This document shows, piece after piece, positions 10,787-22,900 of a DNA stretch of 64,000 nt. The notes beneath the pieces were generated by a model. The model was not told where the DNA came from and ran no database searches. It saw only the letters and a list, made by a program, of their open reading frames with translations. The first letter of the stretch is position 1. Each line of letters starts with the position of its first letter. Made by a program: the position numbers and the translations under genes. This DNA is from Haberlea rhodopensis (lineage: Eukaryota > Streptophyta > Magnoliopsida > Lamiales > Gesneriaceae), in contig CAJQUN010000036.1 in assembly GCA_907163345.1 (NCBI GenBank), forward strand, positions 1,364,001-1,428,000. Reading direction: 5' to 3'.

Positions 10787-11650
10787 ATCTACCCCTTTTT
10801 GATGATCACAAAACTTGAATAAAAATATGAAACATTATAGCACAATGTTGCATAACCTGAAAACCCATATTTTTTTGAACAACATATTTCTCCCACTTTT
10901 TGTGTGAATCAAAAAGGCAGACAAATAAATTTATTCCCACAAGGATTGAGATTAAACTCTCCCCCTTAATTTTAAAAGGTTTGAAAATTTGCGCAAGTTG
11001 GGCAAATGGGGTAGGCTAAAACAAATTAAAAAATGCGATGCACGTTAATTTTTGAACAAAAATAACCTCTTTTGATGATGGATGAAGGATATTTGGCAAC
11101 AAATTTGAATTTTTTTTTACAAAAGTCAACAATGTCCATTTCATCTTTCTGCGGTGGCAGCACACTTAGTCCAACTTGAACTAATAAGATGCTTTTGCTC
11201 GAGCAAGTTTGGGCTGCAAGACCTATACCGTTGCAATCCTCTATGAGTCTAGTTTGCAACGCAAAAAATGGTTCGTCATTTTGACATCCGAGCAAGAAGT
11301 TATGCCAATTTTCCCAAAGTCACTGCAAGCTGCCAGAAAAACTGAATGTTTCGAAAATTGTTAGAAAAAAATTTCAAAATAACAATTTTAAACTTAAAAT
11401 GAGTTAAAAACAGATTGAACAAAAATTGAGCATTTAAAATAGATTTTAAAATTATTTTCGTGCAAAATGAATGCAATGAAATTGATTTTTATGCTAAAAA
11501 TGTTCATACACCAAGTTTTAGAAAATTATGCTATGACAATGATTTCATGCTCATGAGAAAGTCTTCAAAATGATTTTAAAAGATATCCGCAAAAAAAAAA
11601 AAAAAGAAGGTTAAAATGCTTTCCAAGAACAACCAGGCTTTGATGCCACT
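10787..11650 (-). other. Internal region of element C, no coding capacity
   Basis: Holds the polypurine tract at its left end, short poly-A and poly-T runs, and no recognisable gag or pol. An 89-codon frame (11026-11295, minus) matches nothing known to me. It could be a deletion derivative or a dedicated non-autonomous family. Confidence 0.6.
11637..11648 (-). other. Primer binding site of element C
   Basis: The sense sequence TGGCATCAAAGC lies two bases inside the 5' LTR end, a two-mismatch version of the initiator tRNA-Met site TGGTATCAGAGC. Both mismatches could come from transitions. Confidence 0.7.
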
Positions 11651-12746
11651 TGTTAGGATCGATTCCGGGGGTGGGTTGTCATTCCACACCCGAGCTCAAC
11701 CAACTTGAGCTTCAGTAGCTCGTATACTTGAAATAATTGCACCGAGAGATTATATCAAGTTCGGTTACAAACTGAGCAGAAGGCACTCGACATAACCCGC
11801 TCTAAAACCGATTAACCATTTGAAAGGCATTTTAAAGATATGCAAGAAAGTATGTAAAAACAGTAAAGTAAATAAATGCAGTAAAGTAAATAACACAAGC
11901 ATTTGTTTCTGGAAGTTCGAAGCACAACGCTTCTACGTCTCCCCTTCTTCCATCTCATGGAAGGATACACTAGAAGATTTGGTTACACTTTACAGCATAC
12001 AACCTACTTAGGCTAATACCACACAGATAGCCTAAACTCCTAGCACACACACGTTCATGTTCTTTAACGTCTCACATGTAAAGACATTACCCAGTTGTGA
12101 TGAATCACCAACTGTTATAATGGTATTCACTCTTCTATTTTAGCTCACTAATACAATGAATAGAGTGAATAAAAAGGAGCAAATGATTCCATAATGAATC
12201 TGATACAGCAAGGTAAGAGATGCCAAAGGTTTGGGGAGTGTTCTTCTTTTAGCAGCTTTTGTCTTTAAAGTTTTCCAATTGAATCCCAAGTGGGTTTGCT
12301 TTGGAAGGCTTGTATTGATCTTTAACTCAGCTGTTATTGAGCTTTCAAATCATGTATATATAGCCCCAAGTAATGATATATACGTTAGACACAAGAATAT
12401 GTCCGTTGGAAAAGGTTCTGCATCATTCCCGAGCTTGCAACGGTCATATTCTGGTTTCTGGGCTCTTCGTATTTTCGACTGGACTGGTCTGGTCTGCTGG
12501 TCTGGTCAGCAGGTCTGCTCAGCTGGTGTCAGCTGGTCTGCTCAGCTGGTGTCAGCTGGTCTGGTCAGATCAGTCTTGGCATTTTCAGTCTTGGTCCAGC
12601 TTGATATATTCAAACCCTTTCTTTACAATTCATCAAGCTCTTAATTATGATCTATGAACTGCACACTTGATGAAATATGTTAGCAACACAATAACAATGT
12701 TTGTTAACATCAAAATAAAGATTATTCGGGTTTCCAAAACCCAACA
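11651..12746 (-). repeat. 5' LTR of element C
   Basis: A 1096-bp copy. It starts TGTTAGGATCG and ends AAACCCAACA in plus view and is slightly longer than its partner, partly through an expanded CTGGTCTGCTCAG repeat near 12481-12580. Hairpin arms GAAGC/GCTTC lie at 11919-11933. Confidence 0.9.
12481..12580. repeat. Expanded CAGCTGGT/CTGCTCAG short repeat
   Basis: Units of TCAGCTGGTGTCAGCTGGTC type repeat several times here; the partner LTR at about 10550-10620 has fewer copies, so the tract changed length after insertion. Confidence 0.7.
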
Positions 12747-12751
12747 GATAA

Positions 12752-13219
12752 GAATACACGAGACAACGTGACACAATCAAATATTTTTACATAATACTAT
12801 GTTTTACTCTACAATATTTCGTATTGAACTGATCAATTATGGATGCAACGTCTAACAATCATCAAACTCCCGCTTAATATAAATAATCATACAATCGACG
12901 AGGAAATAATTATTATTCACTTTATTATGAAGTGATGGCTTAAATCCATTGTTGAAATGTTTTATTTTACAATGTTAAATTTGGAAGAGTCAACGTTATT
13001 CCAAAAAATTTCACCCCACTATTATTTTTATAAATTCTGGCAAAATAAGTTATTATTTTGTAGTGTAGAAGATTATATACTATATCAAAGTTTGTTGGTT
13101 TTATAAATAGATATTTATTGTATGTAGTAAAAAAAAAAGAACTCATACAATATAAACAAATTTTAGTTTGAGGGAAAAATATCATACTTGTTTTGCTCAA
13201 TACTCCAAATCAGGTGAAA
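12752..13219. other. AT-rich sequence with no recognised feature
   Basis: No coding frame or repeat structure is convincing here. It is presumably the old host sequence into which element C and the non-LTR insertion landed. Confidence 0.5.
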
Positions 13220-13253
13220 GTACTGATGAAATTTTAGGATGATAAAAAGCAAT

Positions 13254-14170
13254 GTTTTCCTGTAGCAATTCCTCTTTCAACATTCCAGATCTCCTCTTCC
13301 TCGTGAAGATTTGGTGCTCAACTTTCGAATTGCCGCTTCTCCTCCCTTTTCCACTCTATTGTGGTGTTTTTTCCAAGCTTCTATCCCACTCCTTTGCTAT
13401 TTTCGCCAACAGTCCATATTCGGGGGGCTTTCTCTATCCTGCGGTAGTTGTGCGGCAACCCCACCGCTCAGTAGATGTTTCTTGGTACGAATTCTCTATA
13501 TTTCGGAGCCCCCTGAGCATTAGTTTGCGTGCGACTACCTTGTCGTGTGAGCTTCCCTTTTTTGGTACTGTGTTATATTTACCTACCATCTATTTCTCTA
13601 GTTTCTGTGTTGCTTGGTAGTCCTTGTTTTATGTGTCGTTGTCATATGGTGTCTGTTACTGGCTTTATCCGTGTCGTTATTTTGTCTTGGTGGTGGTTAT
13701 TTTGGATTATTTCATTGCTGAATCAACGCATGATTTTGACTATAGAGCTTGTCGGTTTCGTGCGCCATCTAGTGGTTTGGCTTTTAGTAAGGGTTTTGGA
13801 TGGGACGGCTTGTACGTTTGTTGGTCACTTATCAGTTTATTTGTTCGCCTATCCCAGTTTGTACCTTCAATTATATTGGAAGGCAGTGTCCTTACTTGTC
13901 CACACTCTGGCTTAATGGTTTGAGAGGACTGTGTTTGGTTATCGTGGTTCATGCCCCATTTTGGTCAAAGTCTTGTATTTTTGCAGTGCTTCACTCTCCC
14001 TTCCACCTGGTTGTACATCCTTCCATACGAGTTGGTGCTTGACTTCAGTTGGATAACTTGTTTTACTTTTTAGGGTATTGTGGCCTTTGTATCTTTTATT
14101 TCAACACTTGGTCGTAACAGCCATATTGGGTACTCTTTAGTTAATCTATGTTTGTGGATGTTCAAAAAAA
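13254..14170 (+). mobile_element. 5'-truncated non-LTR (LINE-like) insertion with poly(A) end
   Basis: The 917-bp segment ends in TTCAAAAAAA and is bounded by a direct repeat of about 34 bp: GTACTGATGAAATTTTAGG... at 13220-13253 and GCACTGATGAAATTTTAAG... at 14171-14205, with about three differences. A poly(A) tail followed by a target duplication is the mark of target-primed reverse transcription. The T-rich 3' part resembles plant L1 3' untranslated regions. Overlapping short open frames match nothing known, so only a 3' fragment is probably present. Confidence 0.6.
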
Positions 14171-14404
14171 GCACTGATGAAATTTTAAGATGATTAAAAA
14201 GCAATTATATAAAGCATCAAGCAGTAAACAAATACTATCAACGCAGTGAAAAACATTTTTTAAAATAAAAAAACAAAATTGTATGATCAACTACGCTGCA
14301 TACACGAATATGGAAATGCGAGTACGATAAAATATGGATATGATGACACAGATTTTCAAAGATTACAGGACATGATACGGATATGATACGATAATGATAA
14401 TGAT

Positions 14405-14425
14405 TATATATATATATATATATAT
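14405..14425. repeat. (TA)n microsatellite
   Basis: About ten TA units, just before the hAT-like element. Confidence 0.9.
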
Positions 14426-15426
14426 TCTACATATACTGAGCTTAGAGGTGTCAATTTGGGCTGCAATGGGTCTGGTTAGCCACATGTTAAGCTTAGAAGT
14501 TACACCTAATTTTTTAGGTTAGTTTTTAGTTCTTACTACCAGCCTTCCTTCTTTATTCGTGTAAGGACCCCGTGCCCTTAACCCGATATTAGTGTATTAA
14601 CCACCGTGCTTAGTGCATACTATCATGTTAACAAGGGGAAAGTAATTACATGCAACTCTAGCATAAATGCCATCTATAAAATTCCTTTACATTATCGTAT
14701 AATGTCTATACTTTCCCAACATATTCCATAAAACATGTCATGCACCTTTCAACATACACTAATATGCTCTCAATTCATTTAGCAATTCCACATTTAATTG
14801 CATGCTAACCGTAAATGAATAGAGGGAAGCCGTAGCCCATTTATACATTCCATATACACATAATATGTACTCACATAAGAGCACCCAATGAATAAGCGTG
14901 TATCTAATGTATAAAACACTCTATTGGATACCGTTACTGGTGCTTCGATCTTGGAAGCACCTCTCAAGCGCAACTCGATCTCGACTCTGGATCTGAGCGC
15001 CTATCCATCCAGCTCTGGTACCTCAATCCTGGAAGTACTTCAATCAACAGTCCGAGCTCAACTCCAAAGCTGCTGCTACACCTGTACCACCTGCCCCAAC
15101 AGAGACAGCCCCCACACGGGGTGAGCATACCAATATCCCAAATCCAATAGCCACAACAATACAATTCATAATTTACATAAATGTAAATGCTATGAAATAC
15201 AAAATATACTCCCTGGATGGCATCATCCTCATCCGGGGTTTCCTGTACTGTCCCTGTTCTCAAAACACTGAAACCATCAAATTCTCAAATGCCAGTTAAT
15301 CATTACATTGATTAACGAATTCATTAGCCATATACCGGTACCAAAATCAATACTATCAAATCATTAAACAATGATTACAAATTCCCCATATATCTCACTT
15401 ATGGTTCCATAGTTCTATTTCATAGC

Positions 15427-15541
15427 TCGCTCTACAATAGCGGCGTTCCATTTCCACGCATACTCAACAGCAGCGGCGTCATAATCGATGTTCGCTCACA
15501 GGCGACAACATCCCAATCATTGCTCGCTCAAAAGCGGCACC
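15427..15541. repeat. CGCT/AGCGG mini-hairpin motifs in element B 3' LTR
   Basis: Short inverted pairs such as CGCTCTACAATAGCGG and CGCTCAAAAGCGG repeat here, echoing the large hairpin array in the internal region. The other LTR carries the same block at 35853-35968. Confidence 0.6.
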
Positions 15542-15953
15542 ATGCAATTCTCAATGCATACATAGACATTTGAAGCAAGTACCATAAACCATGCATTTCA
15601 ATATCCGTTTATTGCTAATACCATGTGTCATGCATTTCCACACACATTCATTGCAATACAGTGTACCAAGCACTCAACAATTGCAATTATATTAAAGGGC
15701 TATGCTCGTACGTCATACGTACCTTATATTTTCTGTAGTTCAAGTCCAAACCTTGCCTTGGTCCCGTGACCGAAGAATTAAATGCTAAACACGATAATAA
15801 TCCACAATTAATCTCAAGCATGCAATCACGTGCCCAAGCACGTTCACAAACCCCAAATATATCGTCATCCATGACGATTAACCATTTTAAAAGGCCCCGG
15901 GCGAAGCATGCATCGAAAACTCAACACGAAATAATTTCCCAAAATAAGGCATT

Positions 15954-16172
15954 GGCGATCGATCGCATGATTTCAGGCGATTGATCGCCTCGCGAAAACA
16001 GGAACAGGCGATCGATCGCTCCTTTTTAGGCGATCGATCGCCTCCTAGCCTAAATGGCCACTGCCTCATGGCGATCGATTGCTTCATTTGAGGCGGTCGA
16101 TCACCTCACTGTTCATCTTCCTGAAATTTCCAACAACGTCACGGCGATCGATCGCCCTGCCCTAGGGATCGA
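15954..16172. repeat. GGCGATCGATCGCC palindrome cluster, element B 3' LTR
   Basis: About seven copies. Several carry C-to-T or G-to-A changes relative to the right LTR (GGCGATTGATCGCC, GCGATCGATTGC, GGTCGATCACC), the kind expected from deamination of methylated cytosines. Confidence 0.9.
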
Positions 16173-16465
16173 TCAAAACAAACACCATAAAACTCCTCAA
16201 ACCAATCAACCCAAAATTATTTAAAATTCCAAAACTCAAACCCAACCCATAAAGCAACCAAACCACACAAAACCACATTCAAATCGAAGATAATTACGAG
16301 GGGAAGAAACTTACCAACTTATCTTCGAGATCCGGCTCCTAGGACGAGCCTCCAACGATTTGCCCATCAAAAGGGAAAGTGAAAGGGTTTGGGATGAGAG
16401 AGGCGTGAGAGGGAGAGGAGGGGAGAGAAATGGATTCCAAATGACGGAATCCCGAGTCCAACTGG

Positions 16466-16473
16466 TATATATA
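16466..16473 (-). promoter_or_regulatory. TATA box in element B 3' LTR
   Basis: TATATATA; the same site is present at 37003-37010 in the 5' LTR. Confidence 0.6.
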
Positions 16474-16697
16474 GCAAAAATGCCCCAAAATACCAATACC
16501 TTCACCAATACATCATGATTCATTAAAAATCATCTGTTTTCAAAAACTCTCTCTCCAACATCAAATCTCCAGACTGGCCCCAACATAAGGTACCCCGGAC
16601 ACCAAGTCCCACTAAAAACCCAACTCATAGGTTTTCCATCAAAATGAGAATGCAATCTCAACCTTTGGATCCAACGATCCCAAATACCCGATTAAAC

Positions 16698-18201
16698 TGT
16701 TGGGATATGCCCTAAGACAAGTCATTAGATGATTGTTTGTGACATATTCTGTAATATGATTTTATGAATGGCAATTCATTATTATATATTATTCTTTTAA
16801 CTGTGCATTGTGAATTAATATATATATGTTAATGTCCTTAGAATAACATTGTATTATTCTTAAAGAAGTTCCTAGTCAAGTATTATCATGAAAGGGATAA
16901 TGATAATACGTATAGACTAGTATATGTTGATCGATGAATTGTTCATTGATATGAGATATCAAATCAACATATGGGTACATGTTAGAGAACGATGTACTGA
17001 ACAGACCCACCATGAGAATGCAACATGGATAGTTATATGATCGTCATATGCAATTCTCATAGTGATAATAATGTATGTAATCCTTACGACTTGTGATCAT
17101 CAGAGATCCCAACATAAGGAGTTATGTATCTTGATATCGTCAAACGTTACCCGTAACAGGGTATACTATAAAGGCGACTATTGGATACACTACGAATTAT
17201 GTAGAGGGATGTTGACTGATCGAGATAGGATTTGTCCCTCCTATATAACAGGAGATGTGTTTGGCCCTTGATCAAGTGAGAACTAAAATGCATGGCCATG
17301 CTCGAATGAGTCGATATGAGATATCGAGCTTATTCGTTTATTCTAGTTCTACTTGGGGATCAAGAAATGAAGATTGAATATACGAGTATGACTATTCCAT
17401 GACTCGTGTTCAATCTAAACACAAAGGACAAAGGGATTAAGTTACATGATTAATATTATCACAAGTTCTAAAGGTTATGTCGAGTCATTGACATTCTCGT
17501 AATTTGGGTAGCATCGATGTGTTGCTAGATACCGCTCGATGCTTGCGACATAAAATGAGATTTTATGTCACTGCCAACATTACGAGATCCTATCGGGTCG
17601 CACAAAAGATTAAATCGAGAAGGGAAATTAAATTCATGGGATGAATTAAATAATTAAGAGGAGTCTTAATTAATAATCATAAGGATTAATTAAATCATGG
17701 GCTTAAGCCCATGAAGCTTTAAGAAAGCCTTTAATTAATCATATTTAATATGATTGCATGGTGTTTTATTGTAAGACAATTTTTATATCAAAACCTACAC
17801 CCAAAAACCAAGCCACACGGCCGCCTACAATACCATCAAAAGCTCTCGGCTTCTTCAAGGTAGCCGAAGGAGATTTGGTGGTTTTTGTGGCGATTATTCG
17901 ATTGTGAATCGAGTTAGCTTTGTGTATCGGTTTAATAACTTGTCTAGCAACTTGTTATTAAACCATCCCTTCACCCGATTTGATCGTGTGGATACCGTTG
18001 AGGCAAAACCAATCGAGTTTTGCTTAGTGACTCGGAGAAGGCGTAGGACGTGGTGCAGCTCCGTGGATTCTGCTTCAAACGCGCTACAAGGGTAAGACAC
18101 TTGTAATTCTCTAATCCGATATGAATCCCTATGTATAGATCGCTGGTTTGTAATCCCAAAATTTTATTCCGCTGCGCTGTATGCTCATGGGGTTACTTAC
18201 A
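16698..18201 (+). repeat. LTR1 of copia F
   Basis: 1504 bp, TGTTGGGATATG...GGGGTTACTTACA. It matches LTR2 (1505 bp) with essentially one visible indel (near 17027 versus 23928). Confidence 0.97.
17898..18023 (+). other. Three adjacent perfect hairpins in copia F LTR1
   Basis: Hairpin 1: TCGATT/AATCGA, 3-nt loop (17898-17912). Hairpin 2: an 11-bp perfect stem GGTTTAATAAC/GTTATTAAACC (17929-17964). Hairpin 3: GCAAAAC/GTTTTGC, 7-nt loop (18003-18023). They are repeated in LTR2 and the truncated LTR3. They lie 180-300 bp from the LTR end, probably in R-U5 of the transcript. Confidence 0.75.
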
Positions 18202-18202
18202 G

Positions 18203-18214
18203 TGGTATCAGAGC
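18203..18214 (+). other. Primer binding site of copia F, copy 1
   Basis: TGGTATCAGAGC, complementary to the 3' end of initiator tRNA-Met, begins two bases after LTR1. Confidence 0.93.
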
Positions 18215-18419
18215 CGTGTACAAGGCTCATATCGGATTTATGTGGTTAAATAGTTTAATCATGTTAGAATTTATATTACATGCTAGTTAAAACTGTATTT
18301 TCATATATGATTTGGAAAAATCGATTTTGTGAAAATCATCGTATGATAATATATATGATATAATTGACGGATCGAAATATATGATAATTCGTGATCAAAA
18401 ACCGGAACATTAGCTCGAG

Positions 18420-18830
18420 TATGGCTCACGGCCGACGCCACCTAGGTGCTAGGGTTCGAACCCTAGTCACCATGGCTCGGCCGCCGCTTCCAATAGGCTA
18501 GGGTTTTGAACCCTAGTCACATAAGCCTCTCGGCCGCCGCTTAAGGGCTAGGGTTCGGACCCTGGCTCGAGCATGGGTCAAGCCGTCGCACTATCTAGGG
18601 TTTTGAACTCTATTGGCTCGATAAAGTATTGAAAAGGTGCAAGTTGGCTCGATAGAATCAACATGGTGCAAGGCGGCTAGGGTTTGGAACCCTAGCAGCG
18701 CCGCACCCAAGCCGCCGCATGGACCATGACTCGGCCATGGGCTAGGGTTTCGAACCCTAGGCCCACTATTGGTCCAGCCGTGGGTTTTGGTTCGAACCAT
18801 GGTGGTTCGTGTTTTAGTCGCTTTAGTTCG
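18420..18830. repeat. CTAGGGTT(N)AACCCTAG palindrome group in copia F leader
   Basis: Five palindromes or near-palindromes at 18449-18466 (CTAGGGTTCGAACCCTAG, perfect), 18498-18516, 18548-18565, 18677-18695 and 18742-18760, spaced by GC-rich CGGCCGCCGC-type sequence. The second copy is at about 25365-25676. The first contains GGTTCGAACCC, which fits a Pol III B box. Confidence 0.85.
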
Positions 18831-19920
18831 TGGCATGTGATGTCCCGAGCGTACGATAATTTTTCAAAAATTATATTACAGTTTTAATTAAAATTAAATT
18901 TAAAATGTTTAGAATTTAATTAATTAAATGTTAATGCATGCTTTATGTGTTGTTTGAGCATGGTGCGTGGTTATAGCCCTTTGACCTATTAGATAGGATT
19001 TGTGAATGATTGTAATTTATAATACGACCTGCGAGTCGTGCATTTCTCTATTTTATTCTAAATGTAATCCCTCCCCTATGTTCCCCTCGAATGTGAATCG
19101 AGGAATTCTATATCTTGTAAATAGTATAGTTTATTTTATTGATGGTGATAAATGAAGATGGAGCATCGTGCCGGGATGAGGAGGCCATTCACAAATTGGA
19201 GCCAAAGGAAGGAGCTTATGAAGTTACCTTAGGTTGACTCATAGGAGTTTCTCATTGGCTTGAGAAACTCATTAGTAGGGGCTATAACCATGTCACGTTT
19301 TAATTATGTATGTTGATGCATGATTTATCTTATGTTTTAGTTTGATAATAGTATTACACATATATGTAGATATGTATACAACTATATGTAGTGGACATAT
19401 TTTAAATTATCAAATTAATCATGAGATCAATAAATCCCTCTAAAATATTAAGTTTTAGATGCCTTCCAAATAAAAGTACTCGTCAATAACTTCGATTGTA
19501 CATGTGTGGGTTTGCCAAAGCAAAGCACCGTGGCAATCTTAGTAAGGCGCGAAAGGATAAAAGTGATATCCGTCATACTTTAATTGGGTACGACTTAACT
19601 AGGTTATCTCAATAGGATTGGGAACCTAGAGGCATGGGTTGGATTATAATTCATTTGATGAATTGAACAAAGTGTTGTTCGTCCAACTATCCAAGAATTA
19701 TATGTGATATAATTGACAAAGTGTTGTCTACCTAAATAACCGAGTCTTGGGCGATTAGCCAAAGCTAACTCAAGATTAGGCGAAATATGGATCTTGGCCC
19801 ACTAAAGATTTCGAGGGTTGATATTTTTCAAACAAAATAGTGGGAGTATCATTTAATATAAGACCATGTTAAATGATTTAAATCATAAACTTATTTTGCA
19901 TATTTATATTGTAGATATCC

Positions 19921-22900
19921 ATGGCAACTAACAACGTTACTAGCACTTTATCACTGCGATCGGTCCTTGAGAAGGACAAACTAAATGGGACGAATTTCCT
20001 AGACTGGCATAGGAACTTGAGGATAGTCCTCCAACAAGAAAAGAAACAATATGTCCTAGAGGAACCCTTACCCGCTGAGGAACCTCCCCTAACGGCTACA
20101 AGAACCGAAAAAGATGCTTACAAGAAGCATCAGAGTGACGCACTTGATGTTGGGTGCCTCATGCTTGCCACCATGAACTCTGAGCTTCAGAAGCAACATG
20201 AGGAAATGGAGGCGTTCGATATGATCGAACACTTAAAGCAGTTGTACCAACAGCAAGCTAGACAAGAGAGGTATGACGTCTCTAAAGCGTTATTCCAGTG
20301 CAGGATGGTAGAAGGAAGCTTGGTTGGAACTCATGTACTCAAGATGATTGGGTACATTGAGAATCTGGACAAGCTGAGTTTTCCATTGGACCAAAAGTTG
20401 GCCACCGATGTGATCTTGCAATCGTTGCCTGAAAGCTTCAGTCAATTTGTAGTAAATTACAATATGACTGACATGGAAAAGACTCTACCACAGTTGCTTG
20501 GTATGTTGAGAACATATGAAGCAAATACTAAGAAGACTAAGGCCACAAATGTCCTTATTGTGAATAAGGGCAAAGGAAGGGCCAAAGCTAAAGGCAACAA
20601 GAAAGCAAAGAAGGTCTTTGCTAAATCTAAGCCAAAGTCTCATGCACTGAAACCAAAGGGAGGGATAGCAAAGGAAGGGAACTGTTTCCATTGCGGTGAG
20701 ACCGGCCATTGGAAAAGGAACTGCAAAGTATATCTGGAGGATCTAAAGAAAGGAAGTGTGACTTCCGCTTCAGGTATTTTTGTTATAGAAGTCAATTTAT
20801 CTACTTCTTCATCATGGGTATTAGATACTGGATGTGGATCTCACATTTGTGTAAATGTGCGGGATCTCAAAAGGAGTAGGACATTGGCGAAAGGTGAAGT
20901 TGATCTCCGAGTTGGAAATGGAGCAAGAGTTGCTGCATTAGCTATAGGAGATTATCATTTAGCTTTACCTTCTGGTTTATCACTGATTTTGAAAGACTGT
21001 TATTTTGTGCCTTCAATTACTAAAAACATTATTTCTATTTCTTGTTTAGACAAGTATGGTTTTTCATTTATAATAAAGGACAATTGTTGTTCTATTTATT
21101 TAAATGATATGTTTTATGCTAGTGCACAAATGGTGAATGGTCTTTATGTATTAAATCTTGATATGCCTATCTATAACATAAATACTAAAAGGATTAAAAA
21201 TAATGATTGTAATCCGACTTATCTCTGGCACTGTCGCTTGGGCCACATAAACGAGAACCGCATATCTAAACTTCATAAGGATGGAGTATTAGATTCATTT
21301 GATTTTGAATCATATGAAACATGCGAATCTTGTTTAATGGGCAAGATGACTAAAGCCCCTTTCAAGGGACATGTTGAAAGGGCAAATGTTTTATTGGGAC
21401 TAATACATAGTGATGTATGTGGACCAATAAGTACGCAAGCTAGAGGTGGTTTTCAATACTTCGTTACATTTACTGATGACCTCAGTAGATATGGGTATGT
21501 GTACCTAATGAAACATAAACATGAAACCTTTGAAAAGTTCAAAGATTTCAAGAATGAAGTACAAAACCAACTTGGCAAAAGTATCAAAATCCTTCGATCA
21601 GATCGAGGAGGTGAATACTTAAGCCAAGAGTTTCATGACTATCTAAAGGAGTGTGGGATAGTCCCACAACTCACTCCTCCGTATACTCCACAATGGAATG
21701 GTGTATCCGAGAGGAGAAATCGAACCTTGTTAGACATGGTTAGATCAATGATGAGTCATGCAGATCATCCGATATCGTTTTGGGGACACGCTCTAGAAAC
21801 AACAATTTTCTTACTGAACCGTGTTCCATCTAAATCAGTGGAAAAGACACCATATGAGATATGGACTGGGAAGCGTCCTAGTATGTCTTTTATGAAGATT
21901 TGGGGTTGTGAGGCTTTCGTTAGACGTCACGCCACTAACAAACTTGGACCCAAATATGATAAGTGTTTATTTGTGGGGTATCCTAAGGAAACGAAAGGAT
22001 ACTATTTCTACTATCCCACCGAGAACAAAGTAGTTGTTGCTCGGACTGGTGTATTTCTTGAAAGAGAATTTATCTCTAGAAAAACCAGTGGGAGAAAAAT
22101 AGAACTTAGTGAAGTTCAACCACAAGAAAACACTGAACCTGAGATTGAGATGGAAACAGAGCAGGCACCACAAACTGTTGTGGAAGAAGTACCTGCTCAA
22201 GAGACACAAGCCCAGCGTAGGTCTGTAAGAGAACACCGGGAGCCACAGAGATATGGATTTCTTGTGACTCAACAAGGTGACTTACTACTTATTGATGAGG
22301 ATGAGCCGTCATCTTATCAACAAGCTATTATGGGCAATGATTCTGAGAAATGGCAAGAGGCCATGAAATCTGAGATGGAATCCATGTATGCAAACCAAGT
22401 ATGGACTTTGGTTGATCCACCTGAAGGGGTACGACCCATAGGGTGCAAATGGATTTTCAAGAAAAAGACCGATATGGATGGTAACGTACAAACCTATAAA
22501 GGTCGGCTGGTTGCAAAAGGATTCAAACAAATTCATGGTATTGACTATGATGAAACCTTTTCACCAGTGGCCATGGTTAAATCCATAAGGATCTTACTTG
22601 CAATAGCTGCATTTCATGATTATGAAATCTGGCAGATGGATGTCAAAACAGCTTTCCTTAATGGAAATCTGCTCGAGGATGTGTACATGACACAGCCCGA
22701 GGGTTTTGTCGATCCAAAGGATGCTAGAAAGATATGCAAGCTACAACGATCCATTTATGGATTGAAGCAAGCTTCTCGGAGTTGGAATCTTCGTTTTGAT
22801 GATGCAATCAAAGAGTTTGGTTTTATCAAAAATGAAGATGAACCTTGTGTCTACAAGAAGGTCAGTGGGAGCGTAATCATTTTCCTAGTGTTGTATGTAG

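Larger units (their letters stand above)
9731..12746 (-). mobile_element. Non-autonomous SIRE-like LTR element C
   Basis: Two direct LTRs (9731-10786 and 11651-12746) flank only about 860 bp. The 5-bp duplication GATAA occurs at 9726-9730 and 12747-12751, so both ends are intact. The minus orientation follows from a tRNA-Met-like primer site next to the right LTR and a polypurine tract (AAAAAGGGGTAGA in sense) next to the left LTR. LTR blocks match those of SIRE-type element D. No gag or pol remains. Confidence 0.9.
14560..16697 (-). repeat. 3' LTR of element B, first part
   Basis: Near-identical to 34984-37240 of the 5' LTR except for a deletion of roughly 90 bp near 16175 and one missing 22-bp palindrome unit. 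It is cut at 16697 by copia F, whose TSD TAAAC begins at 16693. Confidence 0.92.
18202..19920 (+). other. Long 5' leader of copia F, copy 1
   Basis: 1.7 kb with no coding frame. The first 650 bp hold the CTAGGG palindromes described separately; the rest is AT-rich. ATG 19921 is preceded by TATATTGTAGATATCC. Confidence 0.8.

Noticed and set aside
13252..13923. Overlapping open frames of 99-128 codons
   Set aside because: Three frames open at once in T-rich sequence with no known motifs; they lie in the poly(A)-tailed insertion.
14430..14437. CATATACT/CATATACA as the target duplication of element G
   Set aside because: Five bases separate it from the left terminus and the area is TA-rich, so chance is likely.
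17904..18100. Small ORFs repeated in each copia F LTR on both strands
   Set aside because: They lie in LTR sequence over the hairpins and recur only because the LTR recurs.
18449..18466. tRNA gene suggested by GGTTCGAACCC
   Set aside because: No A box, acceptor stem or anticodon arm around it; only a B-box-like palindrome.
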